Below the pieces are notes generated by a model, which saw only the letters and a program-made list of their open reading frames with translations, had not been told where the DNA came from and made no database searches. Both the position numbers and the translations under genes were made by a program. Of a stretch of DNA of 23,438 nucleotides, positions 23,273 to 23,438 are shown in pieces. The stretch covers positions 1-23,438 of the forward strand of contig JAJAYU010000100.1 in the NCBI GenBank assembly GCA_026786125.1. Direction: 5' to 3'. The stretch comes from Chamaesiphon sp. GTDB taxonomy: Bacteria > Cyanobacteriota > Cyanobacteriia > Cyanobacteriales > Chamaesiphonaceae. How positions within the stretch are numbered: the stretch's first letter is position 1; every line of letters starts with the position of its first letter.

Positions 23273-23438
23273 TTATGCAACTCTAGCCTGACGATTAGCT
23301 TGAATATAAGCCAATAATGATCCGGACAAATCTTGCTCGTGGGATGGGTAAACTGGCAATCTGGGAGACAACTCCCAGCCAGCACTGGCTAGCAATATGG
23401 TCAATTCTGGCAACTGCAAATGATGATAGTCATGATTA
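23273..23438 (-). CDS. Unrecognised protein, C-terminal part (continues beyond the window)
   Basis: An open minus-strand frame runs in from the right edge and ends at TAA 23273-23275, giving 54 residues. The sequence (HHLQLPELTILLASAGWELS, then YPSHEQDLSGSLLAYIQANR) reads like a genuine globular protein: balanced composition, alternating hydrophobic positions and no in-frame stop to the edge. The stop lies eight bases from the thioredoxin stop, a normal tail-to-tail arrangement. I do not recognise the family. The start lies outside the window. Confidence 0.6.
   Translation of the reverse strand, partial: NHDYHHLQLPELTILLASAGWELSPRLPVYPSHEQDLSGSLLAYIQANRQARVA

Noticed and set aside
23182..23385. 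67-residue minus-strand frame across the end of the thioredoxin gene
   Set aside because: It overlaps most of the thioredoxin C-terminus antisense; the adjacent frame ending at 23273 is the more protein-like one.

Overview
This is a cyanobacterial chromosome segment. The evidence is the gene set: the chlorophyll enzyme ChlM, a TLP40/CYP38-type lumenal cyclophilin, a probable photosystem I accumulation factor, a y-type thioredoxin, a DUF4079-like membrane protein and a kinase-less short KdpD. HIP1 octamers (GCGATCGC, e.g. 1094-1101, 2684-2691, 22983-22990) and very frequent CGATCG/GATCGATC runs agree. Intergenic heptamer tandem repeats and 'ttgggtt' / 'gtgggcagtgcccac' dispersed repeats are also typical of the group. 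The genus cannot be fixed from this window; a Chamaesiphon-like relative is only a guess. No tRNA, rRNA, CRISPR array, prophage or intact insertion sequence was seen.

Layout. 1-133: dispersed repeats. 134-1039 (-): S66 LD-carboxypeptidase. 1258-3144 (+): zinc-ribbon/PP2C phosphatase with a C-terminal membrane anchor. 3221-4315 (-): lumenal cyclophilin. 4455-6248 (-): histidine kinase followed by a NarL/LuxR-type response regulator. 6482-12630 (+): the high-affinity potassium ATPase locus kdpA-kdpB-(258-bp inverted-repeat element)-kdpF/G-like-kdpC-kdpD. 12761-14185 (-): photolyase. 14292-16010 (-): ABC1/AarF/UbiB kinase-like protein, followed by a strong intrinsic terminator. 16308-17600 (-): chlM with a thioredoxin-fold lumenal protein immediately downstream. 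17771-18325 (+): Tat-exported PrxQ. 18642-19979 (+): two-domain cell-wall hydrolase. 20201-21547 (+): HtrA/Deg protease. 21743-22213 (+): TspO. 22321-22809 (+): DUF4079-like membrane protein. 22947-23264 (+): thioredoxin. 23273-23438 (-): the C-terminal end of an unrecognised protein that runs off the window.

How the genes fit together. The central theme is potassium uptake. KdpA (channel), KdpB (P-type ATPase), KdpC and a small KdpF-like subunit form the pump. KdpD is only the N-terminal ATP-binding plus universal-stress-protein half and cannot phosphorylate a partner, and there is no KdpE. A complete kinase/regulator pair is divergently transcribed from kdpA across a 233-bp region holding three copies of a TGTTTAG-type half-site. 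That makes it the obvious, untested candidate for controlling kdp. The region from 12.7 kb onward is mostly photosynthesis and stress housekeeping: DNA photorepair, chlorophyll synthesis, lumenal thiol/peroxide chemistry, protein quality control and tetrapyrrole-linked TspO.

The items most worth a second look are the kdp regulatory arrangement, the element interrupting the kdp operon, the amidase that has lost a zinc-ligand histidine, and the kinase and regulator genes lying in one reading frame with a single stop between them. I found no convincing wholly new multi-gene system.
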